NCBI RefSeq assembly: GCF_000346465.2
Contig: NC_034013.1
Coordinates: 4,819,791 to 4,883,790, forward strand
Direction: 5' to 3'
From: Prunus persica
Taxonomy: Eukaryota > Streptophyta > Magnoliopsida > Rosales > Rosaceae
DNA length: 64,000 nt
The first letter of the stretch is position 1. Each line of letters begins with the position of its first letter. The position numbers were made by a program, and so were the translations under genes. This document shows, one piece after another, positions 36,608-48,990 of the stretch. The notes under the pieces are model-generated. The model was not told the origin of the DNA, ran no database searches, and saw only the letters and a list, made by a program, of their open reading frames with translations.

Positions 36608-39600
36608 TCACATGATGCTGCATCGGCTCCTTTCTTCTTGTGGCTGAGCTGGTACCGGCTGGAACCTGTTTGACTCAGATGGGTTGTATGTAAACTCAGC
36701 TGTATCAAGCCCGTACTGATTTTGGTTATATATGCAGTGTGACCAAAGTCACCAGACAAAAAAGATAACAGGCATTAGAACCATAAACTATGGAAGAGAT
36801 TGTAGCATAAAAATATAAATGAAAAATGGAATTATCTAAAGCAAACCTGCTAACATGCAGATCATAACTCTACACTATCACTAAAATGGCTGTCTATGCA
36901 TCATGTCATACTAACTTTAAGAAAACTTTTTGCCAGAATGCCTCACCTTTTCCCTCATGCGTGTACTCCAAGCATCATTTCTGTTCGGTCGTTGATCACT
37001 CGCCCCAGCAACAGGTACACCAGTTGCCGGAACTGCTGGCCTGTTATTGATCAATGGCTGTCTAATTTGTTGCCTTGGAGCAATGAGCTCATCATCACTG
37101 TCATACTCTGCTGGTCTGTTTGCTGCCCTAACCACAAGAGCTAGCAAGAAAAGTAGAGCCTGAAATTCCATGGAGAAACATTATAAAATAAACTTTTAGG
37201 CCAAGAAAACACCAAACAATTTTTTTCACTGCACTAGATTCAAGAATCACAACAGAAGAACACTCTCGTCTTAGCAATGATTTTGTGCAGCTAAAAAGCA
37301 AATAATGTACAAAACTTTTCAGACCACAAGGAAATCTTAACCAATATCAGATAAAGATGTACAAGTCTACGAAAAATTTTTAACTACAACCAGAAGACTA
37401 GCAGCAGCTGGCTGGCAATATCTGATATAACACCATTTCTAGAACTAACATTTCAATGGTTTTGTTCTTATGCAAACAGTTTTGTCAATGTTTTTCAATA
37501 AGAGCTGTAATTTTACTATAAGAAAAGAAGAACGTTACAGAACAGATAACTAAATATCCACTGATCTATCTAGAGTAGCAGCAAACGCCATTGAAAAATT
37601 GATTCATATCAGTTTCATGCAATGAAAGAATTCCCCAACAGGAACAATATCACGAAGAAATTGTATTTAGAAATACATAAGATCCTTGCTCATGCTATTG
37701 CACATACACTTTTAAGTCATATAATGAATCATAATTACTACTAATCAAACTCATGCAAACATTTCAATCACTGTCATTATGATGTAGACACAAAATAAGA
37801 CCATGAAGAAAATGCATTCAGAAATACAGCAAGATCCCGGTTCATGCAATTGAGCATATACTTGAAGATCATAAAATCAATCATGATTACTGTCAATCCA
37901 GCCGCATGAAATAGATAACTGGAAAATATGGATTCATTCAACAAAATAAAATTCAACTTAGAAGCAAACCAGTACAAGCTGACATCAAAAGCATAAAATG
38001 TTTCTTCCGATGCTACATGTTCATTAGGCCATGCAAGAACCAACCCCATGGTAGCACCCATTTCAAGTATTCTAGCCAATGAGAAACAACCGTGAGGTAA
38101 AGTTCCACAGAAGCATCAGGTTTGATAATGTTTGGCAGTTTCCTTTCAGTGATGCATTGCTAGCTAAAAGATGGCCACCCCCTTATATATCTATATGGGA
38201 ATTTTAAAAATATATATTAAAAATATAATTCCAACCCAGGGAAAAGAGATGGTCATGCCAAAGCAATCTTCCTTTAGTTGACTGAAGGATATAATTGTAA
38301 TTCCACCAAAGGAACAAAAACTCAAACCAAAATATGTCGAAACTGAAGAGACCCTGACAAGATTTTGGATACTTTAGTTACCTCGAAGACAACGGCTCCA
38401 AGAGCAACCCATCTAACAATGTCCCAGTGAGCTTTCAGAAATGCATATATCATCTCAAAATCTCCACTTTTATCTGTTGGGATTTCCTGGAAAACAAATT
38501 ATGACACTGATTAGATGGCCAATCATACCACTACCATCTAAAATTTCAAAACATCAGTTAATAACAGAACTTACAGCTTCCCAGCTTTTGTCAAAGAATA
38601 TAAAGGCTGCACCCCCCAGCTCTACCAATATCAAAAGGATCAGCAAAACTGAGTACTATGATGACTTAAGGAAATCAATTTTTGAAAATAAAAGAGTATA
38701 ACTCACATGCACTGTACATCAAGTATATTTATCAGCTACCATGTACTATGAATGTAATTCAGCATTATTTTAGTATGACGCCATTGTAGGCATATCACAT
38801 AGCTGAAAGACCATGACATTATTATCTGATATACCATTTAGACAAAATATTGAGTAATTAGGATACACAACTCAAGCAGCAGCCATTCCGTGTCATGGCG
38901 GCCACGCAACCAAAACAAGAGATGACAAATATAATTGCTCCAATTCCAATAAACAAGTAGATGAACCTGAAAAAGCATGTGACATTTAATGGAGGGAAAA
39001 AAATTAAGAATTAGTAGCTTGAATTCAACAGGTATGACTCTTCAATATCTATATAAAAGTAAAAATGCAAGAATATGCATAGATCTAGGATGGGTAAGTT
39101 ACAGGTTCATTTATTTTACAAAAGGAGATGTGAACCACAGATTGATGCGGACATCATTAGTTAGTTTCCTGATTTATTAGTTTCCTAGATTCTCTAGTTT
39201 TCCAGATTTCACTAGGATTTTAGTTTCCAGAGTTTTAGTAGGATTTGATTTAAGTTTCCTAGTTTATTCCTTGGTGGATTAGGATTTCTGTTTTAGTGAG
39301 GGATTTTTATCCTATTGTCCCTAGGTTTTAGTTTGCTATAAATACCCCCCATGTGGTTCTTTAAAATGGAGATTTGAGATATTAAGAAAAGTTTACTTTC
39401 CAGAGATTGGAGACTCCTTGGTGTGAAGCCAAAACTCTTTTGGCGTGAAACCAAGGCGTCTTTTACCACCTATATTCTGTTTTTCCATTGTTTTTGCTTA
39501 CGCTAAACTAATTCACCCGTGTCCTACATCAAATTTGGTATCAGAGCCAGGTTTTCGTTTTCTTTGGGTTCAAAATTTTTGAGTATTTCTTGTTCTTCAC

Positions 39601-42600
39601 GCCGCGTGTCAAGTGATGGCTCCGACTAAGCCTGGAAAGACAGACGAGCCAGAGATGGACTTTGAACGTCTTTTTCAGATGATGGAAAACCTATCAAAGC
39701 AAGTGGCAGATTCGGACACTAGATCCAGACTCGTGGAAAGTCGCCTTGCAGACTTAGAAGCAGCTAACCAACATGATGAAGCAAGTGTGAATGGAGAAGA
39801 GAGGAATCGTGAGCGACAACATCATGATAGAAGGAATGATCGAGACGCAGAGAGACACAATTTTCATCGTGGCTATGACCAAGACCCTGATGAAAGGGTC
39901 ATGAGATCAGTGAAAGTTGACGCTCCTAATTTTGATGGTGAGCTAAATCCTAAAGCACTCCTCGACTGGTTAGCTACCATAGATCACTATTTTGAGTGGC
40001 ACGACATGTCTGAAGCTCGAAGGGTGAGATTTGCTAAGATAAAATTGGTGGGTCAAGCTGGATTGTTTTGGACCAATGTTGAAACACAGCTAGAGAGAGC
40101 TGGTGAAGAACCAATCATCCATTGGGGTGAGATGAAAGAAAGGTTGAAGCAGAAATATCTACCATTATCCTATCAACAGAGTTTGTTAGATGAGTGGCAA
40201 ACTCTTCGTAAGACAACATGCCAGTTGCTGAATATATTGCAAAATTTGAGGAATTCATGTTGCGATGTGACATAAGGGAAGATCGAAGGATGACTATTTC
40301 TCGGTTTAGATCAGGACTTCGTCCAGAGCTTCAAAGGGAATTAATTCCTCGTACTGTGAATACTTTAGAGAGGGTTTTTCAGAGGGTACAAGAATTAGAG
40401 AAGTATTTAAAGTCGTCCAATGTAGTCAAGCAAACTGATTCTCAAAGATCTGATTTTCATGTTGACACATCTGTGACTCCAAGTTCTACGACTTCAACAT
40501 CTATGACTAATTTAGTAAAAAATGCCAAGGGAAAAGGAGTGCTAGTTGATACACGTGGTGGTGGAACGCAAAGATGTTACAGATGCCAAGGTTTTGGACA
40601 CTTTGCTGTCCAATGCCCAACGAAGGAGGCAACAAGAAATCTGCGTGCACACATCAACGAACAAGCTGACAATCAAGGCGAATTCGAGGAAGATATTTAT
40701 GAACCCCAACAACCTGATGAAGATTGTAGAATCGACTTTGAAGTCCCTCATCCAACATTAGCAGTAGTAAGGTGTACTTTGGCTCAACCTAGGAAGGAAA
40801 CTGTGGATTGGCGTAGGACTTCCATTTTCCACACTTACATCAAGTCTGGAGATAAAGAGTGTAAGGTGGTCATGGATAATGGGAGTTGTATCAATGTGGT
40901 GTCAACGCTAACCGTTTCACATCTTGGTTTGTCACCCGAGAAGCATCTTGTGCCATACAGAGTAGCATGGATTGACAATACATCTTCTATCCCCGTTACC
41001 CAACGATGTCACGTTCCTATACAGTTTTCAACTTACAAAGATCATGTTTGGTGTGATGTGGTGGATATGGATGTGAGTCATATTCTCTTGGGAAGACCAT
41101 GGATCTATGATTACAATGTTACCATCTTGGGTCAAGAAAATATATGTTCATTCATCCATAAAGGAAAGAAGATCACGATGAAGCCACTTCAACCCAAGCT
41201 CGTGAATCAATCTATACCAAACAAAGAGGAGCAAGACAAAGCAGGTAAAACCAAAGCTCTACATATCATTATGCTTAAAGAATGTAAGGAAGATGCAGAA
41301 GTTCCCAGTCAAGTGGAAGTTAAACCAGATTCTCGTAGTACTCGGATTACAAAGGAGGACCTGCCGCACATTGATCCCAACGTTTTGGAATGTTATTACA
41401 GCTTTATCTCACCAGATTTGAGATCTTTTCAGCTTGGGGGAATTGATGCGGACATCATTAGTTAGTTTCCTGATTTATTAGTTTTCCAGATTTCACTAGG
41501 ATTTTAGTTTCCAGAGTTTTAGTAGGATTTGATTTAAGTTTCCTAGTTTATTTTACTTAGTTCCTTGGTGGATTAGGATTTCTGTTTTAGTGAGGGATTT
41601 TTATCCTATTGTCTCTAGGTTTTAGCTTGCTATAAATACCCCCCATGTAGTTCTTTAAAATGGAGATTTGATATATTAAGAAAAGTTTACTTTCCAGAGA
41701 TTGGTGACTCCTGGGTGTGAAGCCAAAATTCTTTTGGCGTGAAGCCAAGGCGTCTTTTACCACCTATTTTCTGTTTTTCCATTGTTTTCGCTTCCGCTAA
41801 ACTACATAAATACTCAATTCACCCATGTCCTACATCACAGATGCTCATCACTATAAATGAATCACAACCAGTGAAGAGAGTGAAGACATTATTTGTGAAA
41901 ATTTCAGTACAACTGGCCTATATGACAGACTAGTCTTCAGACTAAAAAGAAAAAATAGACTAGTGATCTCAACCAATTAAGTACAGGACTTCCTATCAAT
42001 AACTAGTGCAAGACTGTCTATTAATGTACTCTCATTACAGAAATAGTCTCTTAATCGTGAGAGAGAGACTCCCATTTGACCACTGAGTAAGTCCTTTCAA
42101 GATCATTACCTCAATAATTTGGTTAGCTAGGGAAGGGTTACGACAACATAACTTCTCAAGATAGAATCTGTCCTTTATAATGAGAGATGAGATAGGAGGG
42201 ATCCACTATGTGTCTTGACGCCTAGAGTAGGCACCTCTTCATCACATGGTGATCAACCCTATTGGGATTTCAAATCCTCTACATGAAGACTTATGTGCCT
42301 AGATTCTTGGCACGGTATCCTATGATATCTTACATTAGATTCCAGGAGCAAAATTGAAGTAGGAAGCTCTACCTCTGCATGATATCTAGGCACAGGGATC
42401 ACATGATCATACTTGCGCCTAGACTTTGGGTGCAGGCTGCAACACAGAAAAGGGCTATTAGGCTTTCTTATGCCCACAAAATATTTACAGATAACTTCTC
42501 CTGTACACTTCATGAAGGGCATATGAGCAAAAATTCACTTGGAGGAGCACACAGGCACATCCATTGTAGCCATTCGGATCCAGCAAAATAGGGATACCTT

Positions 42601-43686
42601 GGAGGGGTTCCACAAAATCTTCCCCGGTCAGACAATGCATTAGATATTTACCTAAAGAGGTAAGTCCTTGAGCAGGTCTTACGTTAGCCCCAAGACATTA
42701 GCCTCTAACCAAAAAAGTAAATGCTTGAGTTTGAGAAGCGTCTAGTCCAGTGGGTCCATAAACGCACTAGGATAGGCAATATTACTCAACCAAACAAAGA
42801 AACAAACAATAAAACTGAACTCCGGCCTATGAATTTGTTACTGAGGAATATCTGCAGCAGAAGATCCTGAATTTGGGACTTTCTACGCCAAAAATATTCT
42901 TATAAATCACGGCACTTGTGCTTGGATGGCGACTCAAAATGTCCAAGTCTTTGGATGGAACCATATTGTATTTCATTTTGACCTACAATTCTTGATATGC
43001 ATTTGAATAAATCGCTCAAAACAGAGAAACAAAAATTTCCGCAACAACCAAAGTCAAGCTAAGTTTCTAAATTATAGACGCATTTCACATCCAAACTGTT
43101 AACTAAGATAACAGACTAGTTAATTAAGAGAAATCTCCAGTTGGATTAAAAAAAAATAGGGAGGAAAATGATTTCATTCCTAAGGTTTTCAATCATGTTA
43201 TATCATCTTTCTATGTCTCTAAACTTACATACAGTCTACGATATCTAATTTGAAATAAATAATAACAACTATGTGATATCAACTGTAAGAAGATAAGTCT
43301 GTCATAATCATCGTTGTCATCTTGTTTAAACCATATCTAAAATCAAAATAAACAACAGATACCCCCAATTGTAATAAAACAAAAGATTAACTAGCTATAA
43401 CTCAAAAAACTGAAAAAGAAGTTTAATCAATTAGGTAGTAGGCATACCAAGCTTTTGGCAAATTATCCACGATATTAGATGAAAGAGACACAGTCATGAG
43501 CATAGGTCGGCTGAGCTGTATCAAAGCTTGATTGTCACCCACAAGCGAAGACATGGCAACTGTGTCAGCAGCTTTCAGGTATTCAACCAGCAGGTAGATC
43601 CCATAACCCACCATGGCCAGCCCCACAAGGGTCAGAACAAAGTTCAATAGCTTCAATACGCACTCCCAGCACCCTCTGCAGGCCAT
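36608..43686 (-). CDS. TOM2A: Tetraspanin of the TOM2A type
   Basis: Six coding exons: 43448-43686, 38867-38966, 38575-38655, 38382-38486, 36947-37159 and 36608-36715. All GT-AG, giving 846 bp, 281 residues. The start [16 protein letters not shown] and the end RSRCSIM match my recollection of the plant tobamovirus-multiplication 2A protein, a four-helix tetraspanin of vacuolar and Golgi-type membranes that interacts with TOM1 and supports tobamovirus RNA replication. Membrane segments: ~11-35, 81-105, 113-135 and ~175-200. Cys-rich CFGC and NGCCLSC lie near helix 2. The Arg/Pro-rich tail ([14 protein letters not shown], then FTYNPSES) is cytosolic. Intron 1 is ~4.5 kb because an LTR element sits in it, antisense. 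The coding sequence shows no break. A partial copy of exon 5 lies at 31986-32108. Confidence 0.93.
39143..41837 (+). mobile_element. Gag/protease-only LTR retrotransposon in TOM2A intron 1
   Basis: LTRs at 39143-39531 and 41444-41837 (389 and 394 bp, TG...CA, differing by small indels and substitutions) are flanked by the 5-bp target duplication CAGAT (39138-39142, 41838-41842). The PBS TTTGGTATCAGAGCC (39534-39548) complements initiator-tRNA-Met. A PPT-like CTTGGGGGAA precedes the 3' LTR. The 1.9-kb interior codes for gag and a protease-like domain only; reverse transcriptase, RNase H and integrase are absent. This fits a Ty3/gypsy-derived non-autonomous element, either a TR-GAG-type element or an internal deletion. 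It is antisense to the host gene. Confidence 0.92.
39616..41465 (+). pseudogene. Ty3/gypsy gag-protease ORF with one frameshift
   Basis: Frame 1 runs from ATG 39616 ([20 protein letters not shown]) to about 40215; frame 3 takes over from about 40218 to a stop inside the 3' LTR. A single-base deletion near 40208-40215 best explains the switch. Domains: N-terminal coiled region; retrotrans_gag core ([19 protein letters not shown] ... [18 protein letters not shown]); zinc knuckle [14 protein letters not shown] (CX2CX4HX4C, ~40575); and a retropepsin-like domain with [13 protein letters not shown], where the catalytic Asp is kept in a D-N-G triplet, and later HILLGRPW. Coding ends shortly after the protease, with no polymerase. 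Confidence 0.88.
41838..43447. other. Remainder of TOM2A intron 1
   Basis: Non-coding. Around 42210-42440 the motif GCGCCTAGA/TCTAGGCAC recurs in both orientations (for example near 42221, 42296, 42387, 42416), possibly the trace of an old repeat. No gene. Confidence 0.4.
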
Positions 43687-44279
43687 CTTCAACAAAGTTC
43701 TTGGACCCTTCAATTTCCAAATTCAAATCAAATGGGTCTCTTCTATTTCATCAATTAGCCCACTACCTTCAACAAAAGACCCACATTTAGCCCCCAAGAT
43801 CAATAACACAAACATACAATTCTGGCTACTAACTTTCAGAAGTTTGCAACTAATCTGGTAATTGACGTATTAAGCTCTGTTTGGTTGCTGGGAAGTGTAC
43901 TCAAACCTTTTATTCGACATCAATAATTGTCGAAGATCAGGGTCGTAAATAAAGGATTTTTATTTTTTTTTTATCTATAAAAACCAACCCCCGCCCTGAA
44001 TTCAGCTGAAGCTTATGGAAAATTTTGGCTTGGTTGACTTCTAATTCTTTTTTACCAATAGCAAATCTGAAATGAGACCCATATTTCAATTTTCCCTCAA
44101 CTTTCTCAGCAATCATTCAAGTCTCCTAGAAAACTCAACTACCTCAATTTCCTAACCTAATCAACTATGATTTTCCAAACAACACACACTGAAAATACAA
44201 TCGATGAAGCTAAATGCAATATCAGATTTATAAAATCTAGCATAGATCGGAAGATTAGCAAAATTCGAATTAGGCTTAC

Positions 44280-44390
44280 AGATTAGCGCGGATGATTACG
44301 AGAGCTAATCGGATTTTCGAGCTTTCTCGGATTCTAAATTCGGATAGAGGAAGAGGAACAGAGACGAAGCGAAAAGGAGAGGAGCACCTG
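44280..44390 (-). other. Candidate 5' leader exon of TOM2A-like gene
   Basis: On the minus strand a CT-rich leader (CTCCTCTCCTTTTCGCTTCG...) ends at a good donor, AATCT/GTAAGCC, at 44280. A possible acceptor, TTGAAG/G, lies at ~43711, just before the coding exon. This would put a ~570-bp intron in the 5' UTR. Not tested. Confidence 0.45.
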
Positions 44391-45860
44391 TATTTTTTGC
44401 CTTTTGTCTAATTGCCAGCTTGGCATTTTTGATTTGTCCCCCTCCCCGTTTTTGCTTTGTCACCGTTTACTATTTTGGAATGACGTTAATGACCTTGTTT
44501 ATGCATTTCTATTTATGCATATACTTGCGATATGCTTAAGGATAGTCTGGTCAAATCTAGTAGCTATGAGTTTTCAGAGAGAAAATGCCGTGCTGCATAC
44601 GACATCGTTTAACCGGTCTCTGTCCACAATCGTTCTGATTTGCCATGTCTGTTCACTTTTGGGAAAAGAAAAAAACAAAAAAGAGAAAAACAGTTTAGAC
44701 TTACAAGTCAACAGAACAAAAAAATTTATAATGCAAAAATTAAACTGTAATTTTACAATTGATAATTTTAAAGTCTTCTTTAATAATACGTTTGTTTAAT
44801 AAGACTTGTTATGTAATTTTAATCTCGACTTCTGTAATGTAGTTAAGGACTAAATTCGTGTTCTTATAGTTGAATTCAAACAAACTTGATTGTCTCAATT
44901 CAGTACTTCTTAAAATTATGATCAAATTTTATATTACCTTTTAAAATTTAAAGTGATTTTATCTTTAAATTCAATATTTTACATCGCACTTTATTCCACA
45001 TCATCCACATCATCAAATATATTGATATGTCGGTTGAAAATGCTTAAATGACTTAAATAGAACCCGATATTTTAATCAAATGTATGCAGGGAAAGTGTAA
45101 TGTGTGCGAAAAAGTTGTGGCCTCCAATGCTTTCGCTGTATTAAAATTAAATATGTTCATGTCTCACAACACATTCCGACTTAGAAGTTAAAAAAACTTG
45201 TAGAAGAATCTGTGGAGTTGCACTACAAACTCAACAATAATATCTAACGGTCGTGGATCAAGACATCAACTACAAGTCAAAACAATATTGGTCAAGTTTT
45301 TTTATTCGATTTGGTTCGTACCTACCACTATACACTTGCTTGTTATTTCTTATAAATAAAATACCTGTTTTTTATTTTATTTTCAGTACCAACGTGGTAT
45401 TCTGTACGCTGCACATTATTTATCAACTTAATTACTGTTTTGTCCCTTTGCTTTCAATCAAATTTCACACCTTATGCTGTTTCATAAGTTCTGTCAAGAA
45501 ATTCTTTATGGATACTAGCGTGGCAATGGCAAGAGTTTTTTTTTTTATTAATAGATTTTTTTTCCACAATCCAAACCAACTATTTTCAAATCTCCATTTA
45601 TAGATTAGAATTATAAAAAATCATGCAAATTAAAAATCATTAAGGCATCTAATTGAGAGCAACAAAATAGACGAATATAGTGCTTTAAGAAAAGACTATA
45701 ATAACAACCATCTAATTGAGTTGTCAAATGGTTTCATATTCAAGTAATTTTTTATAGAGATGATCTTTGAGGGAATATCCAAAAAATAGACTGTTCAAAT
45801 TATTAAAATACAATGCGTGGGGTGGGCTTGGATTATGCAAAGGCTTGGATTGAATATATT
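44391..45860. other. Intergenic, nothing recognised
   Basis: Upstream region of the TOM2A-like gene at the left, then AT-rich DNA without a coding frame. Confidence 0.4.
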
Positions 45861-45863
45861 TTT

Positions 45864-46958
45864 TTAAGTAGGGGCAAGAATTGGGCAAAAATTCAAAGGG
45901 GGTGGATTGTAAGACCTGTGAGCTTGGAAAGCAAAACTAATGAGCAATCTCACATTACTCGGGGAGGGAAAGGTAAAGTGCCTTATATGTGTGAACACTT
46001 CTCTTCCTAGCAAGAGGCCTTTTGGGCAAGATAACATTATCTTGAGCCCAAGAACAAAACCTTGAAAGGAGGACCAAAGCGGACAATATGTTGCTAATAG
46101 AGTCAGGTACATCTTGGAGAAGCTACAAAATACTCCACGGGCAGAGCATTTCTTGTTGACATCATCAATGACCAGTTCAGAGTCATATTCAATTATGGTA
46201 TTGCGCCAACCATGATGAAGTACATGAGCTAAACCATCCCTCAAAGCAAGGCACTCATAGTAGATATGTTGAAACCCCAAGTACCTACCTATAATAGATA
46301 TGTTGAACTTGGAGGACATTACTAATATTAGTAACTCGAGGAGAAAAGTAAAGGGTGGACTTATGGAAATTAATTTGTAGGCCAGAGGCATATCATTAGC
46401 AAAACCCATTTTTTGTAAGCAAGCTTGAATATAATTCTGGTCAAGCATATCATATGCTTTCTCAAGATCAATCTCAAGAGCCATAGTTCCAATGGAATCT
46501 TTCTTACGTTTAAAGTCATTAAATAACTCATAAGCTATAAGGATGTTATCAAAATTTGATCTGCCATGAGCAAAAGAACCATGATTTTTAGAGATTTATT
46601 TATATAATAAAGGTTTAATATGATTGATGATGATTTTTGCAATTATTTTATAGGAAACATTGCACAAACTACTAGGTCTAAATTGGTGGACCCACTCATG
46701 AGAGTTAACTTTAGGAATAAGAACAATATTTGTATGGTTTAAAGGCTTGAGAGACTGTTGATTGGCAAAGAAATCTTGGATTAAGGCTTTAATGACAGGC
46801 TTAGTTTCTTCCCAACAGTTTTGATGGAAAGTAGCATGTATGCCATCAGGGTCAAGAGCTTTCAGAGGACCTATATGCCTCAGAGTTTGGTCAATCTCCA
46901 AGTCAAAGATAGGACTTGAGAGGGTATCATTATCTTCATGTGAGATACAAGGGTCCAA
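45864..46958 (-). pseudogene. Degenerate LINE reverse transcriptase and RNase H
   Basis: A minus-strand frame 46596-46958 reads RT motifs of plant non-LTR elements: GPLKALDPDGIHATFHQNCW, TNIVLIPKV, and FRPSSLCNVSYKIIAKII. After a stop and frame change, 45864-46484 continues with ALEIDLEKAYDMLDQNYIQ, then jumps to an RNase H-like piece (ECLALRDGLAHVLHHGW, IIEYDSELVIDDVNKK). Most of the RT palm domain (including the YADD region) is missing. It is a 5'-truncated, internally deleted fossil. Confidence 0.85.
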
Positions 46959-47074
46959 AAGTTTAAAAACCTTGAAGAAACCACAACATAGTTAAGATTA
47001 TGGCTTTTTTTTTAAAGTGTGGGAGCTACCCACACTAGTCATTAGCTTGGTCCGCCCCTGCCTGCAAGGGTGTT

Positions 47075-47165
47075 CTTCAAATAAGTATTTGAGGAATCAC
47101 TTAATTGAAGTTCTTTGTGTATATATATAATTTATTTCTATTGAGTGATTCTTCAAATAATTTTA
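47075..47165. repeat. Small foldback repeat
   Basis: TATTTGAGGAATCACTTAAT (47088-47107) and its inverted copy ATTGAGTGATTCTTCAAATA (47139-47158) flank a short AT-rich loop; likely a MITE remnant. Confidence 0.6.
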
Positions 47166-48190
47166 TTGGCTAAAATGTAGCAATGGTCCTTGAACTAAGA
47201 CCCGACTTTACTTTTCATTCCTCAACTCCAAAAATTATTATGGTCATCGTTCAATTAGATATCGTGTTACCACACTCGTCCTTTTCGTCAACTCTGTTTG
47301 TTTTTTTGTAAAAATTGATCACATGTGATGCTGGTGATATTTTTTAACCCTCACTACTTCTCAGCCTAGACTCACGCCACCCCCTCCTCTTACCTTACCA
47401 ACCTGGGCTTTGAATATGAAAACTAAACACTAATGTCCAAAACACAGCCAAACAAAAAACATTCAAAGATGCAAAAGAGAAATTCACATAGTAAGAACGC
47501 ATCCAAACAACAACAATTTGTAGGGGTCTTTTTGTTCTAGCAGCCTGACGAATGGGCTTGGGCTGCTGTAAGAGGAAGACAAACAAAATTCCTCAAGTAT
47601 CTGAGTTCAAGAACCAGGCTCCCAAAAGAGTTTTTGAAAAATTTGCATAAACTTTAGAAAAACACTCTTAGGCTCTTTTCACTGAAAGCCACATGAACAT
47701 AACGAATTGATAAGTGACTTGGCTTGAGGAGCTTGTGGCATGGGAGCTAAGCTTTCACAAGTTTAGCAATTTGAGAGAGAGCAGAAGTAACTTGGCAGTA
47801 GCGTAACTCTTCTCCAAGTCAAAAATTACAAGTCCTTCACAGTCTCTATCTCTGAAGTCCTAGTTCAATTGTGATTGGTTTTTGATAAACCAAATGAGCA
47901 CAGACCATCAATAAAAAATATATATATGTTAAAGGGCTCATAGTCAGATTATTAGGTTATATACCCTTTAATTCTTAAAAGCCCAATATATTTAGTGGGT
48001 GGCCAAATAATTACCCATTAAATTTACAGAGGCCTAGATTTCCGATTTCCTATCATATGGTTAATGGATTAATTCAACAATCCTCATAGCCATATTTGGG
48101 CCCAATTACAAATAATGTCAATTTTAGAAAATTAGTGGGTTAATCAAAATTGCTCATTATTTTTCTTGGTCATTGACAAAAAGGAAAAAT
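47166..48190. other. Intergenic, nothing recognised
   Basis: 47170-47300 has MITE-like phrasing (GTCCTTGAACTAAGACC...) but no paired end was found. No gene. Confidence 0.35.
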
Positions 48191-48220
48191 GGTACAAAAC
48201 CATCCAATTGTTCCCATGGG

Positions 48221-48515
48221 TCATCTACCCATGAAAATTCGAATGAGATTAAATTCAAATATCTCAAACACAAATTCTGAATTAGTAGGCCACACTTACC
48301 CATTAATTTTCAATTTTTCTCATAGGTCATCTACCTATGAAAATCCCCAAATTGTCTAAAAGACACAAATTCTAAATTATTGGGCCACATTTACCCATTA
48401 ATTTCTAATTTTTTTCATAGGTCATCTACCTATGAAAATCTCCAAATTGTCTTAAAGACACATATTCTCAATTAGTGGGCCACACTTACCCATTAATTTT
48501 CAAACTTTGGAATTA
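48221..48515. repeat. Three ~100-bp tandem repeats
   Basis: Units start near 48221, 48327 and 48422 with TCATCTACCYATGAAAAT and run through AGTGGGCCACACTTACCC to ATTAATTTTCAATTT. They diverge by about 10-15% and small indels. Each unit also has CATAGGTCATCTACCTATG, which can fold on itself. Confidence 0.85.
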
Positions 48516-48990
48516 CGTCGGTTTGATTCCATTAAGGGTACGTAGGCAGTCTAGCATCTCAATAGATGCAACCGCAACCAAATTTGAATCACTAGTTACA
48601 TCAACCAAGTTCCCATAAATCAAATGTCTACCTTTATGCAAATCAATTCCGAACTACGTTGGTTTGATCCCTTTAAGAGGATACGTAGGCAATCTAGAGA
48701 TTCTATCTAGATGCAACCATCCCAAACACAATTCCATATCAAATCCCTAGTTCAATCAGCCAAATTCACTCAAACACTACTCACTCAAATTTGTTCAAAT
48801 TCCTCTTTTTGCGATGAATCATTTATTCATTGTGAATCTTTGAACTACGAGTGGCTTGAGGTTCGACTTAGGGGATACGTAGGCACCCTGAGATTAGACT
48901 TAGGGGCAACTGCAAAACCAAAGACACACGTTCTGTTTCTTTGTGATGGAATCAAAGGGTGTTCTCTTGAAGTAAGGGATTGTAATTAAG
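48516..48990. repeat. Three degenerate repeats with GATACGTAGGCA
   Basis: The blocks near 48512-48590, 48651-48725 and 48840-48915 share a start like GAACTACGTTGGTTTGATCC, then GATACGTAGGCA and a tail GATGCAACC. This kind of triplet is familiar from untranslated parts of plant gypsy-type retroelements. Together with the 48221-48515 array it suggests a retroelement remnant. Confidence 0.6.

Noticed and set aside
37777..38079. 100-codon minus-strand frame in TOM2A intron 4
   Set aside because: Lies between exons with good splice sites and has no family resemblance.
40542..40761. Open frames overlapping the gag zinc-knuckle region
   Set aside because: Other-frame shadows of gag.
48221..48515. 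Regular repeats resembling a CRISPR array
   Set aside because: Eukaryotic DNA, tandem units without unique spacers, no cas genes.
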